This document shows positions 32,801 through 42,580 of a stretch of DNA of 64,000 nucleotides, piece by piece. A program made the position numbers and the translations under genes. Each line of letters begins with the position of its first letter. The first letter of the stretch is position 1. This stretch comes from Motacilla alba alba. Taxonomy: Eukaryota; Chordata; Aves; Passeriformes; Motacillidae. The stretch covers positions 9,877,439 to 9,941,438 of the forward strand of contig NC_052030.1 in assembly GCF_015832195.1 (NCBI RefSeq). Reading direction: 5' to 3'. The notes beneath the pieces are model-generated. The model was not told the origin of the DNA. It was given only the letters and a program-made list of their open reading frames with translations, and ran no database searches.

Positions 32801-35572
32801 CAGTATCCAGCAGAAGGCAAGAAGTAAAAGCCAAGTGCAGCCTGACCTGTGAGTACCTGACAGAGGAAGATTACACTGACCTGCTCTGGACAACCCTGTC
32901 AGAATTCCCTGGTAAGGAGCAATGGGAAGCTCCAGCTTTTCCTTGGAATGGCTCAGGGTGTGGCAATGAGCTCTGGCAGCAGCAGTAGGACTGGGATGTC
33001 TGGCCTGATGCTTCCCACAGCTCTCAGAGCTCCTTGTTGTAGCTGTGGATTCTCCCTGCCCTGGGATTACTCCAGAAAAAATCAATCCTTGCTCTGGAAT
33101 GGGCCCTCTGTCTGCTCCAAGCCAGCAACACTTCAGGAGGAGGAAAACCTCAAAGGGGCAGAAGCATTGGAGTTTCTATCCATAAGTGACTTTCCAGAAA
33201 TATTTTCAAAGGATGATGGGTACAGTGAATCCATGGAGAACTTGCTCCCTAAACCCTGTGTCCAGCTCAGTCCTGATCCTGTGATTTTCAGGCAATTCCA
33301 GCAAATTTCAATGGGCACTCTGGCACAGGACAAGCAAAATAGTGTGAAACAGCCATTGATCCTTCAGATGGAGGGGATCTCCCGTGTTAATCTGATTGAA
33401 ACAGCACCAGAGACGGGGATCAGGATATTTTCACTCTTCTGGCTCATCATTTCAGGGCTAGAAGCTCAAGGAGAAGCCGTTTAATGAATGATTATTTGCA
33501 AGTATGACTGAGAAATATGCACAGTCATTCCTAAGAGGAGTGTGCTGCCAGACAGGCATTTTGGGAAGGATACTCAGGAAAAAAGAGTGGGTGCCTGGAG
33601 TGGTGCTGTGGCTGCAAGGTCTGGTTTGATCCTCACACACACTGAGGTGGGAGTGAGAAATATTGACAGGGTACCTCTGGATGTGACACTGATGCTGAAA
33701 TAATCCCCATTCCTGCTGTGCATCAGCTTTCAAAAGGATCTGGGAAAATTGCATTGGAGGGAAGACTTAATAGTGATATTTACTGAACTTGATCTATTTC
33801 CTATCAAAAATCAGGGGAGAAATAATTCGGTGAAACATCTGAGTAACAGGACAGAAAGAAAATACCACATTCTAAAGAGCCCTTAAATCCAGCAGGGAAC
33901 AATGGCCAGAGGTTGAACAGAAGTTCTTTTCTTCCAGTGAGCCATGAGCAGGTGTTTGAGGCATTCCCATCAGTAATCCCTGGATGGGAGTGTGGATTTG
34001 TGGAGCATGTTGCAGGGCTCAGCAGCTGGGACACAGAATTCCTGTTTTCACATGGCACCAGCAGCAATCCATCCCACAGCCCTGCCTGGGGCCCGCAGAG
34101 GATTGGAAAGAGAGGCCAGAATTCCAATCCGAACCAGCCAGGCTGTGTTAAATCTGCTGCAATCCCTCTTTGTTAGATTCCCAAGGGTCTCCTGGTCTCT
34201 TCCCTCAGGTGTGTTGGTGACCCTGTGGATCATCGACCGCATTGGCCGCAAGAAAACCATGGCCCTGTCCTTCCTTGTCTTCTCCTTCTGCAGCCTCCTG
34301 CTCTTTCTCTGTGTTGGAAGGTGAGTCCAGCACAGGGAACAAGGGGAGTAAAGGATTTCTCCATGTTCTCTCTTGGTTGTGGTGGGAGAACTGGGAGTGG
34401 TGGTTTGAAAAGCTGTGGGATGGTCGTGCTCAGCTAGAGAAGGCCTTAAGGCTGAGGTTGGGGTTTCTCACCAGAGTTTGGGAGGGAAGTAAAAGTGACT
34501 TCCAGGTGAACCCAGCAGATTGTAATTGTACTTAACATTCCCAAACTCTGCTCTCCTCTTTCTCCTCACAGGAATGTTCTTACTGTGCTGCTCTTCATTG
34601 CAAGAGCTTTTATTTCAGGAGGATTTCAGGCTGCCTATGTTTACACTCCTGAGGTAAGGGGTTTGTTATGTGATGGGAATACTCAAGGGGAATGAGGACA
34701 GGGTGGGAAAGTCATTTTGATGACCTGTTCCCAGTGGACCTCACCTCAGACTGGAGCTGTAGATCCCATTGTCATTGTCTGGTAGAATGTGCTGTGGCAC
34801 CACTTATTAATTGATTTAGGAGTGGAAGGAGGAAAGCTTCCCGCTGGGATTGATGGGATGATGTTTTTCCACAGGTTTATCCCACAGCCACACGTGCTTT
34901 GGGCCTGGGAACGTGCAGTGGAATGGCCAGAGTGGGAGCCCTCATAACCCCGTTCATTGCACAGGTAAATCCCTTCTCCTCTGACACTGGAGGCACAGGA
35001 AGCTGGGATTGATGATCCTGGAGGTCTTTTCCAGCTTGAGCAATTCCATGATTCTGTGAGGGTGATGTAGAACCTGCTTTTCTTCCACTGTCCCAGGTTG
35101 CTCCAAGCTCTGTCCTTGGACATTTCCAGGGATGGAGCAGCCACAGCTTCTCTGGACAGCCTATGCTAGGACCTCCCACCCTCACAGGGAAGAATTCCTT
35201 CCTAAAATCCAGTCTGTGGGTTTAAAACCATTTTCCTGGCACAATCTATAAAGTCTCCCTCCTTTCCAGAAGCTTCAAATTAAACTTTATTCCCAATACT
35301 ACAATCAAAATTTCTGTTGCTCCAGCAGTGTCTGTATTTCCGTGCTGAGGTGCTGTTTGGCATTCCCTGCCTTTCTCCTGCAGGTGATGTTGGAATCTTC
35401 AGTCTACCTGACTCTGCTGGTTTACAGTGGCTGCTGCCTGCTGGCTGCCCTGGCCTCCTGCTTCCTGCCCATCGAGACCAAGGGCCGTGGCCTGCAGGAG
35501 TCCAGCCACAAGGAATGGGGCCAGGAGATGGTGGGCAGAGGATCTCATTCCCCAGGGGAATCACAGGAATGA
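20817..35572 (+). CDS. SVOP: SVOP, SV2-related synaptic vesicle protein (16 coding exons, complete)
   Basis: Twelve-pass major-facilitator transporter of synaptic vesicles, related to SV2; its substrate is not established. Exons: 20817-20851, 22903-23063, 24279-24364, 25297-25395, 26651-26722, 27076-27200, 28985-29048, 29587-29712, 30728-30856, 31193-31266, 31552-31628, 32804-32911, 34209-34320, 34572-34653, 34875-34964, 35384-35572. The sum is 1629 nt, giving 542 residues (human 548), with all joins in phase. The cytoplasmic N-terminus is acidic (about 1-70). Both MFS loop signatures are present: ISDQYGRKT (D145, G148, R149) and IIDRIGRKK (D395, G398). A long lumenal loop lies at about 340-375. 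The polar C-terminal tail follows [11 protein letters not shown]. All introns are GT-AG except intron 3, which has a GC donor. Very close to mammalian SVOP; expected to be brain-restricted. Confidence 0.97.
22545..22632. repeat. 42-bp direct repeat, two copies
   Basis: CAGCAATGCCTAATCCCAAT followed by TAAATCCAG appears twice in tandem in SVOP intron 1. Confidence 0.85.
22903..23063 (+). CDS. SVOP: SVOP coding exon 2
   Basis: Encodes residues 12-65, the cytoplasmic N-terminus: [27 protein letters not shown], then [12 protein letters not shown]. Donor GACG|GTGAGC. Confidence 0.95.
24279..24364 (+). CDS. SVOP: SVOP coding exon 3 (followed by a GC donor)
   Basis: Encodes residues 66-94: [20 protein letters not shown], then SVITGLAW. 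The exon must end at TGG (24362-24364) for the frame to continue into MADAMEMM. The intron therefore begins GCAAGT. The nearest GT (24369) would shift the frame. Confidence 0.94.
24365..25296 (+). other. SVOP: SVOP intron 3, GC-AG type
   Basis: Starts GCAAGT and ends CCCCCTGCAG. The rest of the donor matches the U1 consensus well, as is usual for GC donors. No other feature recognised within it. Confidence 0.85.
25297..25395 (+). CDS. SVOP: SVOP coding exon 4
   Basis: Encodes residues 95-127: [17 protein letters not shown] (TM1), then [16 protein letters not shown]. Phase 0 both sides. Confidence 0.96.
25800..25860 (+). mobile_element. CR1 LINE 3' tail fragment
   Basis: Short CR1 end: GAGGTTGGTCTCAATGAT, then TCTTTTCCAGCCCAAATAGTTCTG. 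Confidence 0.6.
26484..26532 (+). mobile_element. CR1 LINE 3' tail fragment
   Basis: GGATGATCTTTAAGGTCC, then TTTCCAACCCAACCCATTCT, the last ~45 bases of a CR1. Confidence 0.65.
26651..26722 (+). CDS. SVOP: SVOP coding exon 5
   Basis: Encodes residues 128-151, [16 protein letters not shown] then [10 protein letters not shown]2 and the first MFS loop signature. Donor ACA|GTAAGT. Confidence 0.96.
26775..26940 (+). mobile_element. CR1 LINE 3' fragment
   Basis: Plus-oriented CR1: GGCACGGGCTGCCCAGAGAA, CCCTGGAAGTGTTTGAGGCC, GGAAGGTGTCCCTGCACC, CCCTTCCAACCCAAACCC. Only about 50 bases after SVOP exon 5. Confidence 0.88.
27076..27200 (+). CDS. SVOP: SVOP coding exon 6
   Basis: Encodes residues 152-192: [20 protein letters not shown] (TM3), [20 protein letters not shown] (TM4). 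Donor TC|GTAAGT splits Ser193. Confidence 0.96.
28985..29048 (+). CDS. SVOP: SVOP coding exon 7
   Basis: Encodes residues 193-214: [20 protein letters not shown] plus Glu, the start of TM5. Confidence 0.96.
29587..29712 (+). CDS. SVOP: SVOP coding exon 8
   Basis: Encodes residues 215-256: [19 protein letters not shown] (TM5), [20 protein letters not shown] (TM6). Donor TTT|GTAGGT. Confidence 0.96.
30728..30856 (+). CDS. SVOP: SVOP coding exon 9
   Basis: Encodes residues 257-299, the central cytoplasmic loop: [20 protein letters not shown], then [20 protein letters not shown]. Confidence 0.96.
31193..31266 (+). CDS. SVOP: SVOP coding exon 10
   Basis: Encodes residues 300-323: [20 protein letters not shown], then LWFI (start of TM7). 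Donor TG|GTAAGA splits Trp324. Confidence 0.95.
31552..31628 (+). CDS. SVOP: SVOP coding exon 11
   Basis: Encodes residues 324-349: [20 protein letters not shown] (TM7), then GDVCS. Donor A|GTGAGT. Confidence 0.94.
32566..32695. repeat. Duplicated segment, copy A (SVOP intron 11)
   Basis: Shares TCAAAGGGGCAGAA, TTTCTATCC, CCAGAAGTATTTTTAAAGGA and GCAGTGAATCCAT with copy B at 33117-33235, same orientation, about 540 bases away on the other side of exon 12. Probably two copies of one old element. Confidence 0.8.
32804..32911 (+). CDS. SVOP: SVOP coding exon 12
   Basis: Encodes residues 350-385, the long lumenal loop: [19 protein letters not shown], then [17 protein letters not shown]. Two cysteines, as in mammals. 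Donor CCTG|GTAAGG. Confidence 0.95.
33117..33235. repeat. Duplicated segment, copy B (SVOP intron 12)
   Basis: See copy A at 32566-32695. Copy B lies inside a 178-codon open frame (32948-33484) and reads [18 protein letters not shown]; copy A reads the similar [19 protein letters not shown] recognise no protein family. Confidence 0.8.
34209..34320 (+). CDS. SVOP: SVOP coding exon 13
   Basis: Encodes residues 386-422: [20 protein letters not shown] (TM8 end and second MFS signature), then [16 protein letters not shown] (TM9). Confidence 0.96.
34572..34653 (+). CDS. SVOP: SVOP coding exon 14
   Basis: Encodes residues 423-450: [20 protein letters not shown] (TM10), then AYVYTPE. Confidence 0.96.
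34875..34964 (+). CDS. SVOP: SVOP coding exon 15
   Basis: Encodes residues 451-480: [20 protein letters not shown], then [10 protein letters not shown] (TM11). Confidence 0.96.
35000..35190. mobile_element. Two CR1 tails in opposite orientation
   Basis: A plus-strand CR1 end (GATCCTGGAGGTCTTTTCCA, then CCATGATTCTGTGA) is followed at about 35085-35175 by a minus-strand fragment (CTTCCACTGTCCCAGGTTGC, CATTTCCAGGGATGGAGCA). SVOP intron 15. Confidence 0.8.
35384..35572 (+). CDS. SVOP: SVOP coding exon 16 (last)
   Basis: Encodes residues 481-542: TM12 in [20 protein letters not shown], then [20 protein letters not shown] and a short tail ending GESQE. It is about six residues shorter than human at the C-terminus. 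Stop TGA at 35570-35572. Confidence 0.96.
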   Translation: MMLESSVYLTLLVYSGCCLLAALASCFLPIETKGRGLQESSHKEWGQEMVGRGSHSPGESQE

Positions 35573-36204
35573 TGGGACATGGAAACCTGCTGGAAGAACG
35601 AAGGATAGGAGCAAGATGTCTCACAAAACCTCCGAGCCTGAAGCATGGAAAGCTGACCACCGTCACTGCCATCCTCACGTGTCAAACTGCAGGAGTTTGG
35701 GGTTGAACCTCAGCAAATTGTGTTTCTGCTGCTCTTTGCTCACACTCATAAAAACTTTTTTGGATGGAGAGGCCTTTGATCCGCATATCCTTGGAAGTTT
35801 AGCAGGAGGGGTTTCTCTTCAATCCGTCGTGCTTGCATGGTCAGCTCTTCAGCTTAAAATGTCCTGTGCCAAGCGAATGCCAAGTGACTGCAGCCCAGCA
35901 TCAGCTGTCATTAAAACACTGAACTCTTGATGCCTAAAACCAAGAGGTTCATCTTTAGTGTGGCCCTGGCCTGGCACAGGGTGGATTCCATCCCTACCAC
36001 TATGGATTTAATGCCTGCCTTGCACTTTTAGCCATCAAAACCATCACCAAAATGTGATTCTGTCAAACCAACCCAGGCTTTCCAGCTGGGTTTTGTTCCT
36101 GGAGAGTGGATTGCTTGGAAACTCATTCCTGACTGTTTCTCCCATCCCAGGTGGGTAGCTGGAGCAGGGAGGGTGGTGTTTGCTGCAGAGCTGGGACCTT
36201 GTAG

Positions 36205-36270
36205 CAGAAATGTAAATCAGAGTCATTAAGGTTGGAAAAGACCTCCAAGCTCATCGAGTCCAATGCGTAA
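36205..36270 (-). mobile_element. CR1 LINE 3' tail, minus strand
   Basis: CAGAGTCATTAAGGTTGG, AAAAGACCTCCAAGCTCATC, GAGTCCAA. Confidence 0.75.
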
Positions 36271-37589
36271 ATCCTCATGTTTTGGAGCAGAATTGGACTT
36301 CTCTGGCATTGCCAGGGACCTTGAGCTCTCTGTTGCTTGGAGTGAGGAGGTTCTCACTCCTGGGGTTCTCTGTGTGGATCCAGGTGTGTCCCTGCTCCAT
36401 TACCTGGGCACATCCTCATGGTGGGGTAGCCCCAGCCGGAGTCGGGAGCTGCTGTTGGGATGACAGCTGGGCAGGACCTTTCCTGCTGATTGTACATTGA
36501 CTGGTGACAAAGGAATGTAGCTGGAACAAATGAACAAAACCATGGGAAGAGCCCATCTGCAGTGCCCTCGGATGAGGAACATTCCTCCTTCAGGTGTGGC
36601 TCCTTAAGGGATGATCCCGCTCTTGTCAGGGAATGTAACAGAGCTCAGGTGAGGACAAGCTCATCTGGTTTGTCACAAACCTGTCCCTGGGCACAAGTCA
36701 GGTGGCACAGTCTGTGGGAATGTGTAAAGATCTGAGATGTGCCTCATCAAGGTCTCGGTGGATGTTCAGGATTCCAGACCTTGGGACACAACCAAATGTG
36801 GGTGCGATGGACTTGGTGAGGCTGTGGGAGCAGTGGGGGTTTGTGGCCTGAGCAAGTGACTCACCTGAACACAGGTAAAGGTGCAACACGTTTTTACACT
36901 TGAACATTTTAAGTATCTGGGAAGCAGGTCCCATTCCTGGGATCAGGAATAGGCCTGCAAGTCCATGTTTGGTGCAGTACAAGTGAGCACTGTGGGGCAC
37001 AGCTGTCACTGAGGGTCACAGCTCTGAGGTCACTGCACTGCTCCACCACATGCCAGGCTGCTTGTTTGGAGACTGAGGGGAAAACAGGAGTGGAAAATTC
37101 CTTAAAGAAAGCCAGGAAACTCAGGCTGATGGAAAAGGCCAAAGAGGTTGAAATTGTGTGAGGGGGGGATTTTTGCTGAGAACTGAGTTTGCCAAGGCAC
37201 CAAGTGTCCATCCAGTCCCACTGGAGGATGGTGACTCAGTGAAGGATTCCAGAAATGGTTGGTGGAAACAGGCAAACTTGGCTTTTCCCAGCGAGATGAA
37301 AATGAATTCAGCTCCCAAAGGGATCCCTGGGATCCCTGGGCTCAGCTGTGGGTGGTGGCACAGAACCCTCTGTCTGTTCCAGCTAGGTTGGTTCCCTTTG
37401 TGTCCCCTGTCCCTGTGTCCTCATGCTCCACCAAAATCAAGCTCCAATTGATCCCAGTAAACAGACAGGGCTCTCATGGCACTGACACCAACCACAGCTC
37501 ATTTGTCACCTCCTTCTGCCTGGCTGGAGTTGGGGCCTTCTCCCTGTGTGCCTAGGTCACCCTGGAGCAGAGCCAGAGGGACTTGATCC

Positions 37590-37725
37590 ATGGAATACCA
37601 GAATTCCAAAGTGATTTCTGGGAGGCACCTTAAAGCTCATCCAGGCAGGGACACTTTCCACTAGACCAGGTTGCTCCAAGCCCCATCCACACCTGACCTT
37701 GAACACTTCCAGGGATGGGGAACTT
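37590..37725 (-). mobile_element. CR1 LINE 3' fragment, minus strand
   Basis: GGCACCTTAAAGCTCATCCA, then ACTTTCCACTAGACCAGGTT, then CTTCCAGGGATGGGG. Confidence 0.88.
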
Positions 37726-37839
37726 CTGTGGAGTGGCTTCTGATGTGCTGGATATGGAGCACAGCAGTGAGGAAGCAGATCCTGGATGGGTTTAATCAGA
37801 TATTACCCCACATGTGTGGCCAGTGAGCTGGAAAAGCTG

Positions 37840-37897
37840 CTGGGCTGGGACCTCCTGGAGCTGGGACCTCCTGGAGCTAGGACCTCCTGGAGCTGGG
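37840..37897. repeat. 15-16-bp tandem repeat
   Basis: CTGGGACCTCCTGGAG repeated three to four times. Confidence 0.9.
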
Positions 37898-39187
37898 TCT
37901 GCCTGTGCACAGCCAGGCTGCTCACCCCTCAGCGACAGCTCTGACATTCCATCCTCATCCTGCTGCTGCTGGAGGCCCTCGAGGCCATTCCAGCCCCCCA
38001 GGTGTTTCCATGCTTCCTTCCTTGGGCTTGCCATGAGCTGTGTTTGCATCCCAAAACTCTGGAATTGAGCCTGGGTAGAGGTGACAAAGAGTCCAAAGTG
38101 CAGGACAGGCCATGGCCCAGTTTGTTACTCAATGCCTTGAGTTAAAATTCTGCTTTCCTGGGGTAATGTTCACATCTCACTCCATTTTTTTAGGTGAATA
38201 TTCAGCAGTTTTAAAGAATTGCATTCAACGGCCTTTAGAGAGTTTTAGGTGAAGTTTCTCTGTTCATGCACACCTGGATCCTACAGATAAGCTCCTTCCC
38301 AGGTAAAGATTTATAGGGAATGCAACATTTTCCATGCTGTTGGATAGATCAGTTTTAACCTGTGACATCTACAGTGTTAACCAAAAAATGGAAGGCATTT
38401 TTGCTTTTCACTTTTTACAAATTCTGCACTAAAAAAAAATCTGTTTGAGGATAGAAATACCAAGATTGGTGTTGCTGGATCTTTGATTTTGTTAAAGCTT
38501 GATCCAAAGCTCACTGAAATCTGGGAAAATCTCCCGTGGATATCCATGGGCTTTGGATCAGCTGAATGAAAGGGAGAGGTAGGAGCCCACCACAGCTGAT
38601 CCCACCTGGCTGAATCCAGCAGGAGCCCACTGGGCACTGCAGAAACAGAGCTGGAATCGAGGATTTGCATGAATTTGCATATAATTAATAAGAGAAGGCC
38701 ATTTTAGCTTGTTCACTGAGAACACAGGGGTTGACACACACCAGTTCTAAATCACCACCTCTGGATTGTATCACTAGGGCAGCACCATTTAGGTACAAAA
38801 TAAACTTCCAAAGAATCCTTTTCCACACTGGGTATTTTTCACTGGTAAAGGAATTGATGCAACTGCTTTGTTCCAAATGGGAAAGTGAGATCCTTTGGAA
38901 TTCAAACAGAATTGTGGGATTTGGTTTTGCCAAGCGTCCAAGAGAGCCAAGCTGTGGGGATGTAATTCCCCAAGTTTGCTTGGATGGGATGATTTGTTAT
39001 TCCCAAATACTTGCTGAAAGAGCAGTGAATGTTTCCGTGTCTGAATGTACAGTTTCTAAGCTGGATTTACATTTTAATGTTGAAAAACTTGGTGTATCTC
39101 AAGCTTGTTGTAAAATACTCCTCTGGTTCCTGTTCCCAACGCGGCATTGGAGAGTTGAAGTCCACATTAGATATTTTATGTTAAACA

Positions 39188-39193
39188 AATAAA
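39188..39193 (+). terminator. SVOP: Candidate SVOP polyadenylation signal
   Basis: AATAAA followed within 40 bases by GT-rich TTGTTGCCTCTTGTGGGGG. Confidence 0.6.
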
Positions 39194-39417
39194 TAGTTTT
39201 TTCAGGAAATCAGTTGTTGCCTCTTGTGGGGGATGTTTAGGAGGGGTCATAACTTTGCCTTTTTTTGTTTTTGTCTTGGTGTTCAGAGGTTTGAGCTGCA
39301 AGGCTCAGCACTCTGCAGCTCTGACTGATTTTCTGTCTGTTTTGTGTATTTAGATGTAAAGAAAAGTCACAGGATTCCTGTTCCCATTGTAAGTAACCTC
39401 ACTACAGCAAAATATTG

Positions 39418-39570
39418 TGGATGCTGCATCCCTGGAAGTGTTCCTGGCCAGGTTGGACAGGGCTTGGAGCAACCTGGGATAGTGGAAGTTGTCCCTGCCC
39501 ATGGCAGGGGTAGGACTGGATGAGCTTCAAGATCCCTTCCCACCCAAACCATTCTGGGGTTCTATAATTC
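39418..39570 (+). mobile_element. CR1 LINE 3' fragment
   Basis: GCATCCCTGGAAGTGTTCC, GGCCAGGTTGGACAGGGCTT, CCTGGGATAGTGGAAG, ACCCAAACCATTCTGGGGTT. Confidence 0.9.
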
Positions 39571-40079
39571 TTTAAATTCTCTTTAATCTTGAATTGATTT
39601 TCATATTTAATTCAGTTTGGACACTAAATCCCAGTCAGTTTGGCCTCTTCCCTGGGTGTGCTGGCAGCAGGTGGCTCCACATGTGTCTGGACTTTGGGGC
39701 AGGGAGGGTTCCTTCTACTTATTTCCATTTCCATACAAACCCTTAATTTCCCTATCATTTTTCTAAACCATAATTAAGTACCCAACCCTATTTTCCTCCA
39801 CCCTCTCACTGATATTCTTATTTTGATGCCCAATAATTTACAGGCAGGAGGTGGTTGAAGGATGAGTCAAAATGACTAAAGAGCTGCAAATCCTTCTCAG
39901 GCTAATGCAGGGTGTTCTCATCCCAGAGTGCTTCCATCTTCCTTCTCCCAGCCTGGGATGCAGAGCCTCCTTCCTGGGAATGGAATTACTTGGGAACTAG
40001 AAGGGTTTGTGTGGCTGACGCAATGCTGGGGGGAATATTCTTTCATCCGTGGTTGCTTTTTGGCATCCTCAGGCATTTC

Positions 40080-40265
40080 TAAAGCTCATCCTCGGGATCA
40101 TGGAATCTCCTGAGCTGGAAGGGACCACAGGGATCATCCAGTCCAGCTCCTGGCCCTGCACAGACCCCCCAGCAATCCCACCCTGTGCATCCCTGGGAGC
40201 GGTGTCCAAGCACTCTTTGAGCTCTGGCAGGAGTTTTCCCAAATGCCAGAGCAGCTGTTTGCTGA
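40080..40265 (-). mobile_element. CR1 LINE 3' fragment, minus strand
   Basis: GGATCATGGAATCTCCTGAG, GGAAGGGACCACAGGGATCA, TCCAGTCCAGCTCCTGGCC; a different CR1 subfamily from the neighbours. Confidence 0.85.
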
Positions 40266-40464
40266 CTGCCCTGATACTTGATGTGCTTCCAGCTTTGTTC
40301 TGGGTCACAGGAGATCCTTGTGGAGAGCTGGGAGTTTCTAAAATGTGCTGACACTGGACATGAGATGTGTGTCTGGTGTGTGTCAGAGGACATGCAGGAA
40401 TTGTCCAGACCCCATTCCCTGACCTTGCCTGGCCTCAAAATGAATTTCACTCCCTCAGTGGGGA

Positions 40465-40632
40465 TTTGCCCAGGGAAGCTGTGGCCGCCCCACCCCTGGA
40501 AGTGTCCAAGGCCAGGTTGGAGGGGGCTTGGAGAAACCTGGGATAGTGGAAGGGGTCCCTGCCCTGGCAGGGTGAGTGCACTGGTGATTTTCAAGGTCCT
40601 TTCCCATCTAAATCCACAATTCTGTGATTTCT
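40465..40632 (+). mobile_element. CR1 LINE 3' fragment
   Basis: CAGGGAAGCTGTGGCCGCC, AGTGTCCAAGGCCAGGTTGG, CCTGGGATAGTGGAAGG, ending ATTCTGTGAT. Confidence 0.9.
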
Positions 40633-40863
40633 GTCAGTTCTTAATGACCTGGGGACTGTCAGCAACCACAGATCTTCACAGGATGGTATTCCAGGTTCCC
40701 TCCTCTGCTTGGAATCTGGAGTGATAAGCCCTACTCCTCCAGGATGAAATATTTAGGAAAAATGTGTGTGGAGACATGGAATGATGATCTCCTGGGACAT
40801 TTCTGTGGAATCAGCATCTGAGGCCCTTCCTGTGCCATCACTGAGAGGAAGAACCATCATGCA

Positions 40864-42445
40864 CAAGAGATTTGAACATTCCCTTTATTGGTCACACAGA
40901 TGAAATTGAGGCCTTTAGAAAACAGAGTTAGCCTGCAAATAAAATTACAGATCCTCTCATTCCTGTTTGCCAAGAGGCCACATGAGATCACAGGCTCCTG
41001 CAGGCTCTGAGATCACAGGAATCAGCTGCGTGTTGTGTTGTCAGGTGTACAATGATTTCCTACTCCCCTGTTTGTCCAGTGGAATTTTCCCAAAATCACC
41101 GAAGTGGGGCTGGATTTACAGCAGAGGATGTGCTCCTGGAAGTCTTATATTTGGAATAAGTGAAACCAAGGGGCTCCAGTTCCCCTGAGTGGCTTTTCCT
41201 AAGGTGGGATCACAGACCCTTGAGTTCAGCATGAATCAGCAGGGACTTTTCTCCAGCCTTTGTTTTCCTTTTCCTGTCTTTACCTAATGACTGCAACATT
41301 TCCAGGGAAGCTGGAAATTCTTTGGACAGTCTGGGCAAGGCAGTGGCTCCCAATTTCCCCTGCCCAGCTGCATTTGCTAAGCCCAGCAGGGAGAGATGCC
41401 CACGCTGCTGAGCTATTCCTGGCACACAGAGTCAGCAGGAGAGAGGAGCTGCACCAGGGATGAGTAAGGAACATTTGGCTTATCCACACAGGAGAGTGAG
41501 CCAGGCACTGTGCTGGGCTCACAACAGCCTTTGGATTTGAGGCTTCCTCACCCTCCAGTGCCCTGGCTGGGATGGTTTGTAAAGCAGGAAGGACACGTGG
41601 CACGGGAAGATCAGCCAGGCTCTATCTTCAGAACAGCGTGTTGGGTCCCCAGCAGTGTCCCTGATCACCCCAAAAAGTCCTGCTCCTCCTCTGAGAAGCA
41701 CAACCTTCCCCAAGGCAGGCTCTCTCTGAGCTGTGTCCCACAGCTGGGAGAAATGGGAAGCTGAGGGGCCCGTGGGAGTTCTAGGGACAAGAAGAGCTAT
41801 TTTCTTATGCTCTCTGCTATATATAGAGTCTGGCAAGCCCACAGGGCTGGAACAAGTTGCTTTTGTTGCTAAAACATCGTTTGGAAAGGCCATTTTAGGC
41901 AAGTGCTGCTGTCTGGTGCCAGCTACACTAAGCAGGTGCTGCAGCCTGAGCTTTGTCCTGGCAGGAATGTGAGGAAAACTGGTGCAAGCCAGGCACGTGC
42001 TCCCAGAGCTGCTGGTGCTTCCCTGGGAGCCTCAGAGCTTCTTCCTACTAAGGAGCTTTTGCCTCCTGGGGGGGAGCCTGTAAATCTAATTACACACTGG
42101 GTGTTGGAGCAGCCAGCAGAGACCTCAGGTGTCCCCAGCTCCGTTTCAGATCCTGTCCCCTGGTGCAGATGAACTGCAGGACTGTCCAGGGTTCAGCTGA
42201 ACCCAGCCTGATCCCAGACAGCGCTTGGTGCACTTTGCCACGGATGATTAGTCCATATTTGAAAGCCCTTCCTCCAGGCGGGTTGTGGAGGGAGTGGAGC
42301 CAGCTGGAAAGCGGCAGCAACCTGGAAATGAGACGCTGAGAGCCAGAGCAGGGTAGAGCAGCCCGTGTGTGCATCCCTGTGCTGTCCCCTCCTTCTGCTG
42401 TGATCCCTAAGCCGCTGTTGTCACATATTCCAGGGGAGCGGGTGC
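40864..42445 (-). other. DAO: DAO 3' UTR (inferred extent)
   Basis: No other gene seen. Open frames on both strands lack similarity. The end follows the polyadenylation candidate at 40889. Confidence 0.45.
40884..40889 (-). terminator. DAO: Candidate DAO polyadenylation signal
   Basis: Minus-strand AATAAA in GACCAATAAAGGG, about 1.56 kb after the DAO stop. I saw no AATAAA or ATTAAA closer to the stop. Confidence 0.55.
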
Positions 42446-42580
42446 TCACAAGCGGGGCCCTGGGGGGGTGGCCGGCTGCTTCTTCTCCTGCAGGATGCTC
42501 CCAAAGAGCCGAGCTGCTGCCATGGCACAGCCCCAGTGGATGGTGATCCCAAAGCCGCCGTGGCCGTAGTTGTGAATCAC
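42446..42580 (-). CDS. DAO: DAO last coding exon
   Basis: Encodes residues 305-348: [20 protein letters not shown] with Gly313, then [14 protein letters not shown] and a proline-rich end, GPRL. Stop TGA at 42448-42446. Confidence 0.96.
   Translation of the reverse strand: MIHNYGHGGFGITIHWGCAMAAARLFGSILQEKKQPATPPGPRL

Larger units (their letters stand above)
35573..39210 (+). other. SVOP: SVOP 3' UTR (inferred extent)
   Basis: No other gene seen. Contains CR1 fragments (36205-36270, 37590-37725) and a short repeat at 37850-37895. The distal end is set by AATAAA at 39188; an ATTAAA at about 35911 could give a short form. Confidence 0.5.
39211..40863. other. Intergenic space between SVOP and DAO 3' ends
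   Basis: Holds three CR1 fragments and no recognisable gene. Confidence 0.5.

Noticed and set aside
32948..33484. 178-codon frame in SVOP intron 12 as a possible extra exon
   Set aside because: Joining exon 12 to exon 13 directly is exactly in phase and matches mammalian SVOP. The frame covers repeat copy B and has no recognised family.
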